Under the pieces are notes generated by a model, which had not been told where the DNA came from, searched no databases, and saw nothing but the letters and a program-made list of their open reading frames with translations. From the NCBI GenBank assembly GCA_949286815.1, contig CASEEB010000219.1, positions 1-5,544 on the forward strand: a DNA stretch of 5,544 nucleotides, read 5' to 3'. Shown one piece after another: positions 5,308 through 5,544 of the stretch. The stretch's first letter is position 1; the number at the start of each line of letters is the position of its first letter. The position numbers and the translations under genes were made by a program. The stretch is from an uncultured Eubacteriales bacterium (GTDB taxonomy: Bacteria; Bacillota; Clostridia; Oscillospirales; CAG-272).

Positions 5308-5343
5308 TATCATCAATCCTTTTATTTATATTTTATAATATTT

Positions 5344-5377
5344 AATGCGCTGTATATTTGTTTTGCTACAGCGCATT
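5344..5377 (+). terminator. Perfect 11-bp-arm hairpin with T-rich plus-strand tail, candidate terminator or leader element
   Basis: AATGCGCTGTA (5344-5354) and TACAGCGCATT (5367-5377) are perfect inverted repeats around a 12-base loop. On the plus strand the stem runs into TTTATATTTT (5376-5385), eight T in ten, which fits an intrinsic terminator for rightward transcription. On the minus strand the same hairpin lies 36 bases upstream of the thioredoxin ATG, inside or next to its leader, and is followed by A-rich sequence, so it would not terminate leftward transcription. An operator role is also possible. Confidence 0.45.
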
Positions 5378-5492
5378 TATATTTTGCCCATAAACTAAAA
5401 AGATTAGATAAGTAAATAAGAACAATACCGCAATTTAAAAACAAATCAGTTAAATAATTTTTAGAATTTAAACTTTTTTCTAAGATAAATTT

Positions 5493-5544
5493 TTACCATA
5501 GCTGTCCTTCGCCCAACTCCAGAAAAAAATCTGAATTTTCAAAA
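5493..5544 (-). CDS. Possible 3' end of an unidentified minus-strand gene (right edge)
   Basis: On the minus strand a frame is open from the window edge to TAA at 5495-5493 and reads F-E-N-S-D-F-F-L-E-L-G-E-G-Q-L-W. The stretch 5498-5521 is clearly richer in GC than the AT-rich DNA to its left, consistent with the end of a coding region. Sixteen residues are too few to recognise a family, and the other two minus-strand frames also contain short open stretches, so this is tentative. Confidence 0.25.
   Translation of the reverse strand, partial: FENSDFFLELGEGQLW

Noticed and set aside
5308..5316. Thioredoxin start at TTG 5316 or ATG 5313
   Set aside because: The Shine-Dalgarno-like AAAAGGA ends at 5317, leaving 0 or 3 bases; the ATG at 5307 has a normal 9-base spacing.
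5167..5415. Plus-strand open frame across the thioredoxin gene and its upstream region
   Set aside because: It is antisense to the thioredoxin active-site region, and its Tyr/Phe/Ile-rich product spans non-coding AT-rich DNA.
1..5544. tRNA, rRNA, CRISPR array, or complete insertion sequence
   Set aside because: No repeat-spacer pattern, tRNA cloverleaf, rRNA core sequence or transposase gene was seen on either strand.

Overview
The window looks like chromosomal DNA of a low-GC Gram-positive bacterium of the class Clostridia, probably a gut or rumen Oscillospiraceae-type organism. The evidence is AT-rich intergenic DNA, purine-rich GGAGG-type ribosome binding sites, sigma-A-like promoters, a secreted C39-like peptidase with a Cys-containing C-terminal membrane tail, a C_GCAxxG_C_C family protein and a YhfW-type FAD/Rieske oxidoreductase. 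This placement is inference from gene content; no rRNA or other phylogenetic marker is present.

Layout: (1) bases 1-444 hold the 3' end of a plus-strand gene for a WbsX / GH99-like carbohydrate-active protein. (2) 445-810 is a 366-base non-coding region rich in operator-like sites: a TTCAC triplet in 10-bp phase, a perfect 15-bp palindrome, a 9-bp tandem repeat, and a good extended -10 promoter with a perfect 18-bp inverted repeat in its spacer. (3) 811-2607 encodes a 598-residue secreted, membrane-anchored C39-like cysteine peptidase, followed by a strong hairpin. (4) 2802-3263 encodes a C_GCAxxG_C_C redox protein. (5) 3409-4962 encodes an FAD-dependent oxidoreductase fused to a Rieske [2Fe-2S] domain, with its own promoter flanked by TGTCA half-sites. 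(6) 4990-5307 on the minus strand encodes a thioredoxin-fold protein with a CPHC active site, convergent with the Rieske gene and only 27 bases from it. (7) 5308-5544 is AT-rich, with a perfect 11-bp-arm hairpin and possibly the last residues of a minus-strand gene at the right edge.

The left half is about extracellular or carbohydrate functions. The right half groups three thiol/electron-transfer proteins (C_GCAxxG_C_C, FAD-Rieske and CPHC thioredoxin) that may form a small redox module, although each seems to have its own transcription signals. All of these are recognisable families. The less usual points are the peptidase's non-LPXTG Cys-type C-terminal tail, the operator architecture of its promoter, the DsbA-like active site on a cytosolic thioredoxin, and the likely antisense overlap of the convergent Rieske and thioredoxin transcripts. 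I did not find a clear, wholly new system.
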